Origin: Martinezella multihospitum
Lineage (GTDB): Bacteria; Pseudomonadota; Alphaproteobacteria; Rhizobiales; Rhizobiaceae
Assembly (NCBI RefSeq): GCF_900094585.1
Contig: NZ_FMAG01000004.1
Location: 124,001-188,000 of the forward strand
Length of the DNA stretch: 64,000 nt
Reading direction: 5' to 3'
Below, piece by piece: positions 42,024 to 50,146 of this stretch (the stretch's first letter is position 1; each line of letters starts with the position of its first letter). The translations under genes were made by a program, and so were the position numbers. The notes beneath the pieces were generated by a model. It searched no databases. It had not been told where the DNA came from and was given only the letters and a program-made list of their open reading frames with translations.

Positions 42024-42037
42024 TTCCAATTAGACAT
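42024..42037. promoter_or_regulatory. Candidate LysR site TTCCAATTAGACAT
   Basis: Located in the 94-base divergent region between the LysR gene and the binding-protein gene, and repeated exactly in inverted orientation at 40775-40762. The surroundings are AT-rich, with a nearby interrupted inverted repeat ATAGTATATACCTAT at about 41996-42008. Confidence 0.5.
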
Positions 42038-42088
42038 GTCAATCATATATGTGGCTATTTCCTCTCCGGGAGCAATAGGGAGGATCAC

Positions 42089-43387
42089 ATGAAGACGACT
42101 ATGCAGGGTAATGGGCCTTCGCTATCGCGGCGAACGCTCCTGAAGAGCACCGCTATGCTCTCTGGTGCCGCCGTCGCCGGCGAGTTTTTTCCCGCTCCGG
42201 CCATTTCCGCGACCACGACGATCAATGTGCTTTCGCTCGGCGAAGGCATGTTCGGTCAGCCATTCGTCGATCTATCGCCGGAATTCACCAAGGCGACCGG
42301 GATCAAGATCAACAACATCACCATGGGCTACAACGAGGCAATCCAGAAACAGGTCGCCGCCTTTGCCGCTGGCAGCTCGTCCTACGACGTCGTCCAGGTG
42401 GATTCGATTTATCTCAAGGGCTATGCGAAGGCCGGCCATCTTCTGGCGCTGGATGATCTGATCCCGGCCGAGGAGCTGAAGGACTTCTTCTCTGATATCC
42501 CGCAGACGTTCAAGGACATGTACGGCGCCGATGGCAAGACCTATGGCATGGCAACGATCGGCAATTGCCAGCGCCTGATCTACAACAAGGCGCATCTCGA
42601 TGCCGTCGGCCTCGACCTGCCGCAGACCTGGGACGACCTTCTCAAGGCATCGCAGAAGGTCGTAGATCCGAAGGTCTCCCGCTTCGGTTTCATTGCCGGC
42701 ACCGAGCGTCTCGCCAAGGCCTTCGGTGTCTGGTTGCCGATCTACTGGGCGAATGGCGGCGTCCTGTTCGACGACAAGATGAAGCCGATTTTCGCCGATC
42801 AGAATGGTATCGATTCCCTGGCTTTCCTGCTGGAACTCGTCAAGACCATGCCGCCGGGAGGTGCAGCCTACACGGAAAGTGACGAAGTCAAGGCGATGGC
42901 AAGCGGCCTCGGTACGCTCGATCCGGTCGCGTGGATTCCAGATGCGCAAGTCACCGCGGATGCCAAGACGAAGCCGCAGTTGCAGAGTGCGGTGCCGCCG
43001 AAGGGCAAGGTCTGCAGTGCGCCCGTCATGGGTGGCCTTGGCCTTACCGTATCGAAATACTGCCAGGATCCGAAGCCGGCTGCCCAATATGTCGCCTGGT
43101 TCAACAGCCGCGATGTCCAGTCAAGCATGATCGTCCAGCATGGCGGTCAGCCCTGCCGCAATTCCGCCTGGGCTGCGAATGCGACCGCCAAGCCCTGGTT
43201 TTCGGCGGTTGCCGAGAGCCTCAAGCTGGCGAAGGTACGCCCGCAGATTCCGGAATGGAGCCAGGTCGACGGCGAGGTCGGCATACAGCTTAGCCGCGCC
43301 TTCGCCGGCGAGATATCGCCGAAGGAGGCATTGGAGACCGCGCAGAAATCCGTCGACCAGATCATGCGCGATGCGGGTTACTATTGA
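42089..43387 (+). CDS. ABC sugar-type substrate-binding protein (Tat-exported)
   Basis: Family 1 extracellular solute-binding protein of 432 residues. The start at 42089 follows GGGAGGATCAC. Its N-terminus carries a twin-arginine signal (SLSRRTLLKSTAML, residues ~11-24), unlike most binding proteins, which use Sec. Binding-protein features: FAAGSSSYDVVQVDSIYLKGYAKAGHL near residue 90-115 and GLGLTVSKYCQDPKPAAQYVAW near 330. The stop overlaps the start of the first permease by one base. The partner permeases follow, but no ATPase gene does. Likely ligand is a sugar, polyol or glycoside released by the exported esterases, by context only. Confidence 0.92.
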   Translation: MKTTMQGNGPSLSRRTLLKSTAMLSGAAVAGEFFPAPAISATTTINVLSLGEGMFGQPFVDLSPEFTKATGIKINNITMGYNEAIQKQVAAFAAGSSSYDVVQVDSIYLKGYAKAGHLLALDDLIPAEELKDFFSDIPQTFKDMYGADGKTYGMATIGNCQRLIYNKAHLDAVGLDLPQTWDDLLKASQKVVDPKVSRFGFIAGTERLAKAFGVWLPIYWANGGVLFDDKMKPIFADQNGIDSLAFLLELVKTMPPGGAAYTESDEVKAMASGLGTLDPVAWIPDAQVTADAKTKPQLQSAVPPKGKVCSAPVMGGLGLTVSKYCQDPKPAAQYVAWFNSRDVQSSMIVQHGGQPCRNSAWAANATAKPWFSAVAESLKLAKVRPQIPEWSQVDGEVGIQLSRAFAGEISPKEALETAQKSVDQIMRDAGYY

Positions 43388-44280
43388 TGCAGATGACGTC
43401 ACGACGCGTCGCCTGCGCTTTCATCGCGCCCAGCCTTTTGTGCCTGCTCGGCATCATCGGCTGGCCGCTGGTGCAGGCCGTGTCGATCAGCCTCTATCGC
43501 TGGAACCTGATTTCCGGCGTCAAGCGCTGGAATGGACTTCAGAACTTCATCGATATTCTGACCTCCGCCGACACCTTGCGTGTTGTCGGTGTCACCGTCG
43601 TCTACACCGGTCTCTCCGTCCTTCTGGAACTCGTGCTGGGATTGGCGCTTGCACTGCTCATCAGGCATGGCCTGCAGAAGAACTGGTCGGGTTTTGCGGT
43701 TTTCCGCGTCGTGCTCTGCATCCCGATCATGATAGCGCCGCTGATCTGGGCCTTCTATTTCAAGAGCATGTACAGTCCGCAGTTCGGAATGTTCAACATC
43801 GTTCTTTCGTGGCTCGGCATCTCTCCGGTTGCCTGGGTCAACAGCCCGAGCATTGCCATTTACAGCCTGATCGTCGCCGATGCTTGGCAGTGGACGCCTT
43901 TCATGTTCGCAGTCCTGCTTGCTGGCCTGCTGACATTGCCGGAAGAGGTGATAGAAGCAGCGGTCATCGACGGGGCGACCCGCTTGCAGGTTCTTCGTCT
44001 TGTCGAGCTGCCGCTGCTGAAGCCGATCCTGATGGTCGCGCTGCTGCTTCGCCTCATCGATTCGTTGAAGAACATAGATCTGATCATCGTCATCACACAG
44101 GGCGGCCCCGGCACGAGCACCGAGATTCTGAACTACTACGCTTACAGTACCAGCTTCCAGGGCTTTCAGATGGGGTCCGGCGCGGCACTTGCTCTCATCG
44201 TCTTCGTCGTCATCATGGCGCTCGTGCTTGTCTTGATGGCAGCGCTCAACCGCACCGGCACAAAGGAAGCTCGGGCATGA
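43387..44280 (+). CDS. CUT1 sugar ABC permease (MalF/UgpA type)
   Basis: Inner-membrane permease of 297 residues with six predicted helices. First helix CAFIAPSLLCLLGIIGWPLVQAV, and the conserved coupling loop EEVIEAAVIDGATRLQVLRLVELPLLKP near residue 185-212 (EAA motif). ATG at 43387 overlaps the binding-protein stop (TGATG). A TTG three bases earlier is an alternative. The four-base overlap with the next permease completes a coupled pair. Confidence 0.93.
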   Translation: MQMTSRRVACAFIAPSLLCLLGIIGWPLVQAVSISLYRWNLISGVKRWNGLQNFIDILTSADTLRVVGVTVVYTGLSVLLELVLGLALALLIRHGLQKNWSGFAVFRVVLCIPIMIAPLIWAFYFKSMYSPQFGMFNIVLSWLGISPVAWVNSPSIAIYSLIVADAWQWTPFMFAVLLAGLLTLPEEVIEAAVIDGATRLQVLRLVELPLLKPILMVALLLRLIDSLKNIDLIIVITQGGPGTSTEILNYYAYSTSFQGFQMGSGAALALIVFVVIMALVLVLMAALNRTGTKEARA

Positions 44281-45059
44281 AGACCAAGCTTCTCTATGCC
44301 TTGGCCTTGGTCGCCTGCGCCCTCACAATCCTCCCCCCGCTCTGGGCGCTGTTTGTCTCCTTCTCCGTACAGACGGATGCCGGCCCGGGGCTCGGCCTGG
44401 AAAACTATCGCGACGTCCTGTCCCAGGAGCAGTTCTGGGCGGCACTTTGGCATTCTTTCCTGACGGCAACCGCAAGCACGCTGGTTTCGATCGTGCTCGG
44501 GTCGATGGCTGCCTTCGGCATGACCCGTCTCGGAAGCAGGTTCGACCGTCTGGCGCTCGCCATTCTGGCAATGCGCATGATCCCCAGTATAGTGCTGGTC
44601 ATTCCATTCTACCTGTTCTTCCGCAGCACGGGTCTCCTGGATTCAGTCTTCGGTCTGACCACAACCTATCTGACCTTTTCGCTGCCTTTTGCCATTTGGA
44701 TGATCCAGGGTTTCTTTGCGGCTATCCCCGAGACGATCGATGAGGCGGCGCGGCTGGACGGAGCAAATTCCTGGACGATCCTCTGGCGGATCGTCCTGCC
44801 GATCGCCGCAGGGCCGATCCTGACCACCGCCGTCCTGATCTTCTGTTTTTGCTGGAACGAGTTCCTGTTCGCTTTGGTGCTGACCGATCGCAATGCGCTG
44901 ACCTTCCTGCCGCTCCTGATGCGCTATGTGCCGCCTCAGGGGCCGCTTTACGGCCAGATCTTTGCGGGTTCGACGATCTATTTCATCGTGCCGATCGTGG
45001 CGCTCGCGTTGATCCGAAAGCAACTGGGAAGGGGCTTCGTCGCCGGAAGCGTGAAGTAG
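44277..45059 (+). CDS. CUT1 sugar ABC permease (MalG/UgpE type)
   Basis: Second permease of 260 residues with the MalG-type EAA loop ETIDEAARLDGANSWTILWRIVLP near residue 155-178 and helices near 5-25, 65-85, 95-115, 130-150, 185-205 and 235-255. ATG at 44277 sits in the 4-base overlap with the preceding gene. The longer open frame upstream is an out-of-frame shadow of the first permease. At the point where many CUT1 operons carry a MalK/UgpC ATPase, an SDR gene follows instead. Confidence 0.93.
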   Translation: MKTKLLYALALVACALTILPPLWALFVSFSVQTDAGPGLGLENYRDVLSQEQFWAALWHSFLTATASTLVSIVLGSMAAFGMTRLGSRFDRLALAILAMRMIPSIVLVIPFYLFFRSTGLLDSVFGLTTTYLTFSLPFAIWMIQGFFAAIPETIDEAARLDGANSWTILWRIVLPIAAGPILTTAVLIFCFCWNEFLFALVLTDRNALTFLPLLMRYVPPQGPLYGQIFAGSTIYFIVPIVALALIRKQLGRGFVAGSVK

Positions 45060-45089
45060 ATGGGGATTGACCAGATGGGAGACGAGTCC

Positions 45090-45857
45090 ATGAAGCTACT
45101 TGATAACAAGGTTTGCATCATCACCGGCGGTAGCGGCAGCCTTGGCCTGGCATCGGCACGCCTGTTTCTGCAGCATGGCGCCAAAGTTCTCCTGGTCGAT
45201 CTCGATACGGATACGCTGCAGGCCGCGCGCTCGCAGCTGGGATCGCCAGATGTCGAGATTTTCACCGGCGACGTCTCGGAAGCGGAAACGGTGCAGGCCT
45301 ATGTCGATGCCGCCGCCGCCAAATGGGGAGCAATCGACGTCCTCTTCAGCAACGCCGGCAACTATGGGGCAATCGGCAGGCTCGAAGACTACGACGAGGA
45401 AGCGTTCGATCGCACTTATCGCATCCACGTGAAGGGCGCTTTCCTTGCATGCAAGTATGGTCCCCGCAGGATGCGCGATGGTGGCAGCATTATCGTAACG
45501 TCGAGCATGGCCGGCACGAGAGGCGGGGAGGGGGCAGGCCAGAACATCGCCTATGTCACGGCCAAGCATGCGCAAACTGGGGTCGTGCGGGCCGCTGCGC
45601 GTGCTCTTGCCCCGCGGGGCATCCGGGTCAACTCGCTCAATCCAGGACCGATCGCCAATGGTTTCCAGCAGGAGATCGAAGACCGGATCGGTGCGCTCAA
45701 CGGTGTGAACGTTACCCAGCAGATCGACCAGGAAATTCCCCTGGGGCGTCACGCCGATCCGGCCGAGGTCGCCAACGTGGCGCTCTATCTGGCCTCAGGG
45801 ATGAGCAGCTTCGTCACCGGCCATATCCACGCAGTCGACGGCGGACTGGCATCGTGA
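45090..45857 (+). CDS. SDR-family oxidoreductase
   Basis: Classical SDR of 255 residues. TGGSGSLG cofactor motif near residue 10-17, SNAG near 88, Ser in VTSSMAG near 139, YVTAK near 155, and C-terminal GHIHAVDGGLAS. I choose the ATG at 45090 (MKLLDNK) with GGGAG eight bases upstream. In-frame ATGs at 45060 and 45075 would add a tail not seen in the family. It follows the permease closely, so it probably oxidises the imported sugar or alcohol. The next gene is an MFS transporter 43 bases on. Confidence 0.9.
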   Translation: MKLLDNKVCIITGGSGSLGLASARLFLQHGAKVLLVDLDTDTLQAARSQLGSPDVEIFTGDVSEAETVQAYVDAAAAKWGAIDVLFSNAGNYGAIGRLEDYDEEAFDRTYRIHVKGAFLACKYGPRRMRDGGSIIVTSSMAGTRGGEGAGQNIAYVTAKHAQTGVVRAAARALAPRGIRVNSLNPGPIANGFQQEIEDRIGALNGVNVTQQIDQEIPLGRHADPAEVANVALYLASGMSSFVTGHIHAVDGGLAS

Positions 45858-45899
45858 ACGAAGACGAATTTTGTGTGCGGGAGCAGGGAAGGGGAAGAC

Positions 45900-47207
45900 A
45901 TGCATCATAAACGGATCTGGATCGCCGCTCTGATTTTTTCGGCCGTCATCATCAACTACATCGACCGGATCGCGCTTTCGATCGCCTCGAAGCCGATAGC
46001 GGCCGAATACGGCTTCTCGCCGGTGCAGATGGGCTATCTCTTTTCCGGATTCCTCTGGACCTACGTGATCTGCCTTATTCCGCTGGGCCTGGTTCTGGAA
46101 AAGGTCGGCGTCAAGAAGATGATAGGTGGCGGCATCGCAATATGGTCGGCCGCGACCGCCTTGACCGCCGCCGCCAGCGGGTTTGCATCGATCCTGGCGG
46201 CACGCCTGGTCATGGGGGCGAGCGAGGCCACCTCCTATCCGGCATCGGGACGTGTGATCCGGGACTGGTTTCCCGAGCGCGAACGCGGCGTCGTGACCAC
46301 GCTGTTCAACGGCGGCTCCACGGCCGGGCCTGCACTTGGGGCGATCATCACCGCAGGCCTGGTCGAATTCGTCGGCTGGCGAGTCTGTTTCGTGTTGCTC
46401 GGTATCCTTGGATTCGTCTGGCTCGGCGTCTGGCTGTATTGGTACAAGGCGCCCGAAGACGCACGGTGGCTGTCGGATGTCGAACGCGACACGATCCTGC
46501 GCGAACGTAACGGAGACGTGAGATCGATCGCATCCGCGTCGCCGTCGACGATCCGGCACCTGTTTGCCCAACGCAGCATCTGGGGCCTCGTCATCACGCA
46601 GGCCTGCCTGGTCTATACCGCCTATCTGTTCCTGACATGGCTGCCTACCTTCCTGCAGTCGACCCGCGAACTGTCGACCATGAATACAGGCTACCTCACC
46701 GCCATTCCCTATTTGATCACGGTCGTCCTCAGTCTCATCATTGCCCGCGCGAGTGATCGGCTATTGTCATCCGAAGCTGTCCGCAACGGCAAGCGGCGGA
46801 ATTTCATCGCCGCCATGGCGGTCCTATCCCTTCTGATCGTCCTGGCGCCTTCGGTTGGAAATCTTACCGAACTGCTTGTCGTCCTGACGCTGGTGCTGAC
46901 CGGGTCGACAACGGGTGCAGGGCTGAATTTCACGCTTGCCAGCGACCTCTTGAGCGATCCCCGCGATGTCTCGCGGGTCATTGCCATCACCGCGCTCGGC
47001 GGCAATCTTTTCGGACTGATCGCACCCATCATCACCGGTTACGTCGTTGCCGGAACGGGTAGCTACGACTGGGCGTTCGGTATCGCAGCGGCGTTGCTTC
47101 TCCTCGGTGCCGCGGCGACGCTCACCCTGACCAGGAAACCTATCCCACCGGAATTTCCCCTACCGGCGCCGATTGCGCCGCAAGCAAGCGAAACGGCCAA
47201 AGCATGA
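45900..47207 (+). CDS. MFS transporter (second, ACS-like)
   Basis: Twelve-helix major facilitator of 435 residues. N-terminal IFSAVIINYIDRIALSIASKPIAAEYGFS and the helix 4 region ARLVMGASEATSYPASGRVIRDWFPERERG near residue 105-135 are typical of the ACS/hexuronate-type subfamily. The start follows GGAAGGGGAAGAC. It overlaps the HD-domain gene by four bases (ATGA). Having both an ABC importer and an MFS carrier in one operon suggests either a second substrate or export of a product. Confidence 0.88.
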   Translation: MHHKRIWIAALIFSAVIINYIDRIALSIASKPIAAEYGFSPVQMGYLFSGFLWTYVICLIPLGLVLEKVGVKKMIGGGIAIWSAATALTAAASGFASILAARLVMGASEATSYPASGRVIRDWFPERERGVVTTLFNGGSTAGPALGAIITAGLVEFVGWRVCFVLLGILGFVWLGVWLYWYKAPEDARWLSDVERDTILRERNGDVRSIASASPSTIRHLFAQRSIWGLVITQACLVYTAYLFLTWLPTFLQSTRELSTMNTGYLTAIPYLITVVLSLIIARASDRLLSSEAVRNGKRRNFIAAMAVLSLLIVLAPSVGNLTELLVVLTLVLTGSTTGAGLNFTLASDLLSDPRDVSRVIAITALGGNLFGLIAPIITGYVVAGTGSYDWAFGIAAALLLLGAAATLTLTRKPIPPEFPLPAPIAPQASETAKA

Positions 47208-47863
47208 CCTACCACTATCCGACATTGCGGCGTCCCATTACCGAGGCAACGAGAGCAAGCGTAATCGAAGACTTTCCCGAAATTGCCGAGATCGGCGATG
47301 CCGAAATCCGTGCGAAGGTAGTCGAGGCATGGAGCTACTCGCTCTGCTGTTCGGATTTCAGGCGCATCACGGATATTCCGCCCGACGGCAATCCCGGGGC
47401 GCCGGTCCTGATACAGGGCACGCAGGCCGATCATGTCCGCGGCGTGTTCCGCTACACGAACGCCATCGCGCGTGAGTTCGAGGAGACCTATCCCGAGGTC
47501 GCCATTGACTGGACCATACTGCTTGCCGGCGCGGCGTGCCACGATGTCGGCAAGCCTTACGAATTCGATCCTTCCAATAGAAAGCGCTGGGCTGCCTTTC
47601 CGGCGGATGCGGGACAGCCGACGTTTCGCCACTCCGTCTTCGGAATGTATGTCTGCCTGGTGACGGGCCTTCCCGAGGAGGTCGCCCACATTGCCGTCGG
47701 CCATTCGTTCGAGGGTAATCACATGGGGGTGAGCGCCGAATGCACGATCGTCCGGCAAGCAGACCATGGCTGGTGGCACGTGGCGGCTGCACTTGGCCTC
47801 GTCAGGCAAGAGACGATGGGAGGCCTTGCCAGCAACCTTCGCAGCCGTATGGGCAGAACGTGA
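47204..47863 (+). CDS. HD-domain metal-dependent phosphohydrolase-like protein
   Basis: Protein of 219 residues with an HD domain. His in QADHVRGVFRYTNAIAREFEE near residue 75, the HD pair in AACHDVGKPYEF near 111-118, His in FRHSVFGMYV near 140 and His/Asp in VGHSFEGNHM and RQADHGWWH near 165-190. This H...HD...H...D order binds one or two metals. HD proteins hydrolyse phosphate esters, and some act on unrelated bonds (cyanamide hydratase, inositol oxygenase-like). Translationally coupled to the MFS gene. The co-transcribed SDR and transporters point to a metabolic role rather than nucleotide signalling. Function not known. Confidence 0.75.
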   Translation: MTYHYPTLRRPITEATRASVIEDFPEIAEIGDAEIRAKVVEAWSYSLCCSDFRRITDIPPDGNPGAPVLIQGTQADHVRGVFRYTNAIAREFEETYPEVAIDWTILLAGAACHDVGKPYEFDPSNRKRWAAFPADAGQPTFRHSVFGMYVCLVTGLPEEVAHIAVGHSFEGNHMGVSAECTIVRQADHGWWHVAAALGLVRQETMGGLASNLRSRMGRT

Positions 47864-47932
47864 TGGCAAGCGGATCATCGGAACCGCTGACGCTGTCCCG
47901 AGCCCCATAGTCCATATCTTGGTCTATCCGAC

Positions 47933-48508
47933 CTAATCGGTCACCGGCTCGCCGAGCGTATGCATCAAGCGGTTCGCCCAGCCGAAGATGGCTGACGACA
48001 GGACGAGGTCGAGGGATTCCAATTCAGAGAAGCCGACATCGGCCAATGCCTGCGCATCGGCTTTCGTGGCTTCGGGCGGCGTTGGCGAGAGGCGTGCGGA
48101 AAAGTCGAAGATCGCCTGCAGGTGCTCGTCGAGTTCCGCATCGAGGCCGTCCGCGAAGATTGCCTCGATCACGTCGGTTCTTTTGGTCTGGCTGATGAAC
48201 CGAGAGGCGTGAACTGCGGCGCAGTAGACGCAGTGGTTGACAACGGATGCGGCCGTCGCGCCCAGTTCTCGTTCGCTCGAAGCGAGTCCGTCTTTTCCGT
48301 ACATGATCAGATTGAACAGGGGAGAGCGGACCGTAAGCGATTCCGGATCGTGCGCAAGTGTCAGAACATAGGGTGAGATGCCCTTGTTGGACGGCGTCAC
48401 CTGCATTGCCGCGCGCTGTTCCTCGGTCGCAGTCTCCAGGTCGACCGGAACGACATAGGGCTGCCAACGCGGAATTTTGGTGGTGAAAGCGTGAACGACT
48501 TCACTCAT
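47933..48508 (-). CDS. Alkylhydroperoxidase-domain protein (AhpD-like, Avi_7169-type)
   Basis: Carboxymuconolactone-decarboxylase/AhpD-fold protein of 191 residues. The redox site is Cys93-x-x-Cys96 with His100 in CVYCAAVHA, followed by RFISQTKRTDVIEAIF. Start at 48508 with GGAG seven bases upstream, overlapping the stop of the companion gene by four bases (ATGA). As remembered, this type is a named subfamily that regularly occurs next to the CMD protein encoded upstream here, with flavin monooxygenases and ABC importers nearby. It may remove peroxides or a reactive by-product of oxygenase chemistry. Precise reaction unknown. Confidence 0.8.
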   Translation of the reverse strand: MSEVVHAFTTKIPRWQPYVVPVDLETATEEQRAAMQVTPSNKGISPYVLTLAHDPESLTVRSPLFNLIMYGKDGLASSERELGATAASVVNHCVYCAAVHASRFISQTKRTDVIEAIFADGLDAELDEHLQAIFDFSARLSPTPPEATKADAQALADVGFSELESLDLVLSSAIFGWANRLMHTLGEPVTD

Positions 48509-48987
48509 TGTCTTGCTCCGATCAGTGCCAATCCCGCGATAACGCGCACCTGGTAGTTCACGAAGGCCGCCAGTTCGGAGAGCCGGACGATGTCGGCATC
48601 GGTCACGCCCCTGGCGCGCAACGCTTCTATGTCCGCGCGGGCTGCCTCCCTCGGTGCGACGGTCAGCCGGTCGGCGTGACGAACGATCTCGGCGACGCGT
48701 GCGTCCTCCGCCGTCGTGCCCGGTACGGAGAGGGGGGCAATCGCGGGTTCGCCCGCCCGTTCCACGAGAGCATCATAGTGGCGCGCCAGCGCTTCGTTGT
48801 GATTTTGCCGGGCCATGCGGGCGGCAAGTGCTGCCCGGAGTCCATGGGACAGGCCGCCGGGATCGCGCGGCAGCAGCACGGCGTCATGGGCTGCCTCGCT
48901 CAGGCGCAGGATCTCCGCGCGCTTTTCCATGGCTTCGGCGAGCGCGGAGCCAGGCTTCACGGAGACTAGGGTTTCGATGAGTGTCAA
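48505..48987 (-). CDS. CMD-domain protein (Avi_7170-type)
   Basis: Carboxymuconolactone-decarboxylase-like protein of 160 residues lacking a CxxC pair, so not itself redox-active in the AhpD way. The C-terminal helix block ARGVTDADIVRLSELAAFVNYQVRVIAGLAL near 125-155 is AhpD-like. I place the start at a TTG (48987) because GAGGAG lies six bases before it. An ATG at 49020 has no ribosome site. First gene of a two-gene unit diverging from the LysR gene at 49148. Likely forms a complex with the CxxC partner it overlaps, by inference. Confidence 0.75.
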   Translation of the reverse strand: MTLIETLVSVKPGSALAEAMEKRAEILRLSEAAHDAVLLPRDPGGLSHGLRAALAARMARQNHNEALARHYDALVERAGEPAIAPLSVPGTTAEDARVAEIVRHADRLTVAPREAARADIEALRARGVTDADIVRLSELAAFVNYQVRVIAGLALIGARQ

Positions 48988-49076
48988 AACAGGCTCCTCG
49001 GTGCGTCTGTGGGGTAGCATCTAGGTAGGCGCGGCGTGTCATTATGTCAAATAATAATGATTAAGCGATTTTGATG

Positions 49077-49097
49077 CGGAATAATTATCTAATTCCG
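49077..49097. promoter_or_regulatory. Candidate LysR operator CGGAAT-N9-ATTCCG
   Basis: Inverted repeat CGGAAT (49077-49082) and ATTCCG (49092-49097) with nine bases between, midway in the 160-base divergent region between the CMD pair and the LysR gene. Size, symmetry and position fit a LysR recognition site (includes an AT-N11-AT core). Confidence 0.55.
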
Positions 49098-49147
49098 ATC
49101 GTCAAGTGAGAATTCGTATGCTTTACTCACATTAATGGGAGTGTTTC

Positions 49148-50146
49148 ATGTCATCTATGCATTCTAGCTCTTTCGATATTCGGCAACTTGAAGCCTTCGC
49201 AGCCGTGATTTCCGCAGGCAGCGTGACCGGGGCAGCGCGCCTGCTGGGCCGATCGCAACCGGCGGTCACCAGGCTCATCCAGGATCTGGAAGCCGATATC
49301 GGCTATGCGCTCCTGCATCGAAGCGGTCCGCGGATCACGCCGACCTCGCGGGGGGTGCTGTTTCATTCCGAGGTCGAGCGTCATCTCGCCAGCCTCACAC
49401 ATATCCGCGAGCGTGCCGAGGCGATCGGTCGTGATGAGCCCCCCACGCTGACAATCGCGGCCACACCGTCGCTTGCGGCGGGCGTTCTTCCGCAGGCGCT
49501 AGCAGCCGTTGCCCCGGATCTGATCCCACGTCATCTGCATGTGCAGGCGCTTGCGGCCGAAAACGTCGTTCAGGCAGTGCTCGCCCGTTCGGCGGATTTC
49601 GGGATCGCAAGCCTGCCGCTCGAACATCCGGGCCTCGAAATACACTGGATCGCGGAGGCGCCATGCGTTGTCGCGATTAGCGCGAGCGATCCGCTTGCCG
49701 ACCGTGACGTGGTGCGCCTTGCCGATCTTGTCGACCGCCGCATCATCACTCTGGCAAACCCATATCGCTTGCGTCACCGGGTCGATGAGGCGCTGGAACG
49801 GGCAGGGATTTCGCCGAACCGGATCATCGACGTCAATGCTTCACTGACAGCGCTTTCGTTGGTTCGAGCCGGGCTTGGGGTTGGCATCGTCGAGCCGGCG
49901 ACCGTCGTCGGCGTGCCGCTTGAAGGCGTCGTGATGCGCGTGCTCGATCACACCATCCCCTTCCTGTTCGGTGCCATATCGCCCGCCGCGCTGCCGCTCA
50001 CGTCGACGATCACCGCCGTGATCGAGGCGGCGCGCGCGGTGGCTTTGGCGATGCCAGGCTGCCGTCTGTTCGACTCGAGCGGCGCAGAAGCGCTGGCCGA
50101 TACCGTTTACGGGCAAACTCCGCGACCTGAGGGAGCGCCGGCATGA
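49148..50146 (+). CDS. LysR-family regulator
   Basis: LysR-type regulator of 332 residues. Helix-turn-helix at ~8-65 (IRQLEAFAAVISAGSVTGAA, then RLLGRSQPAVTRLIQDLEAD), effector domain from ~95 (PPTLTIAATPSLAAGVLPQAL). The C-terminal tail is about 25 residues longer than usual. GGGAG lies seven bases before the ATG. It overlaps the flavin monooxygenase gene by four bases, which is unusual for LysR genes, which commonly diverge from their targets. Here it is in one operon with the target and also diverges from the CMD pair. It likely controls both. Confidence 0.92.
   Translation: MSSMHSSSFDIRQLEAFAAVISAGSVTGAARLLGRSQPAVTRLIQDLEADIGYALLHRSGPRITPTSRGVLFHSEVERHLASLTHIRERAEAIGRDEPPTLTIAATPSLAAGVLPQALAAVAPDLIPRHLHVQALAAENVVQAVLARSADFGIASLPLEHPGLEIHWIAEAPCVVAISASDPLADRDVVRLADLVDRRIITLANPYRLRHRVDEALERAGISPNRIIDVNASLTALSLVRAGLGVGIVEPATVVGVPLEGVVMRVLDHTIPFLFGAISPAALPLTSTITAVIEAARAVALAMPGCRLFDSSGAEALADTVYGQTPRPEGAPA

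Noticed and set aside
43140..44276. Long upstream part of the frame leading into the second CUT1 permease
   Set aside because: Arg-rich out-of-frame reading of the receptor and first permease. The true start is the ATG at 44277 in a four-base overlap.
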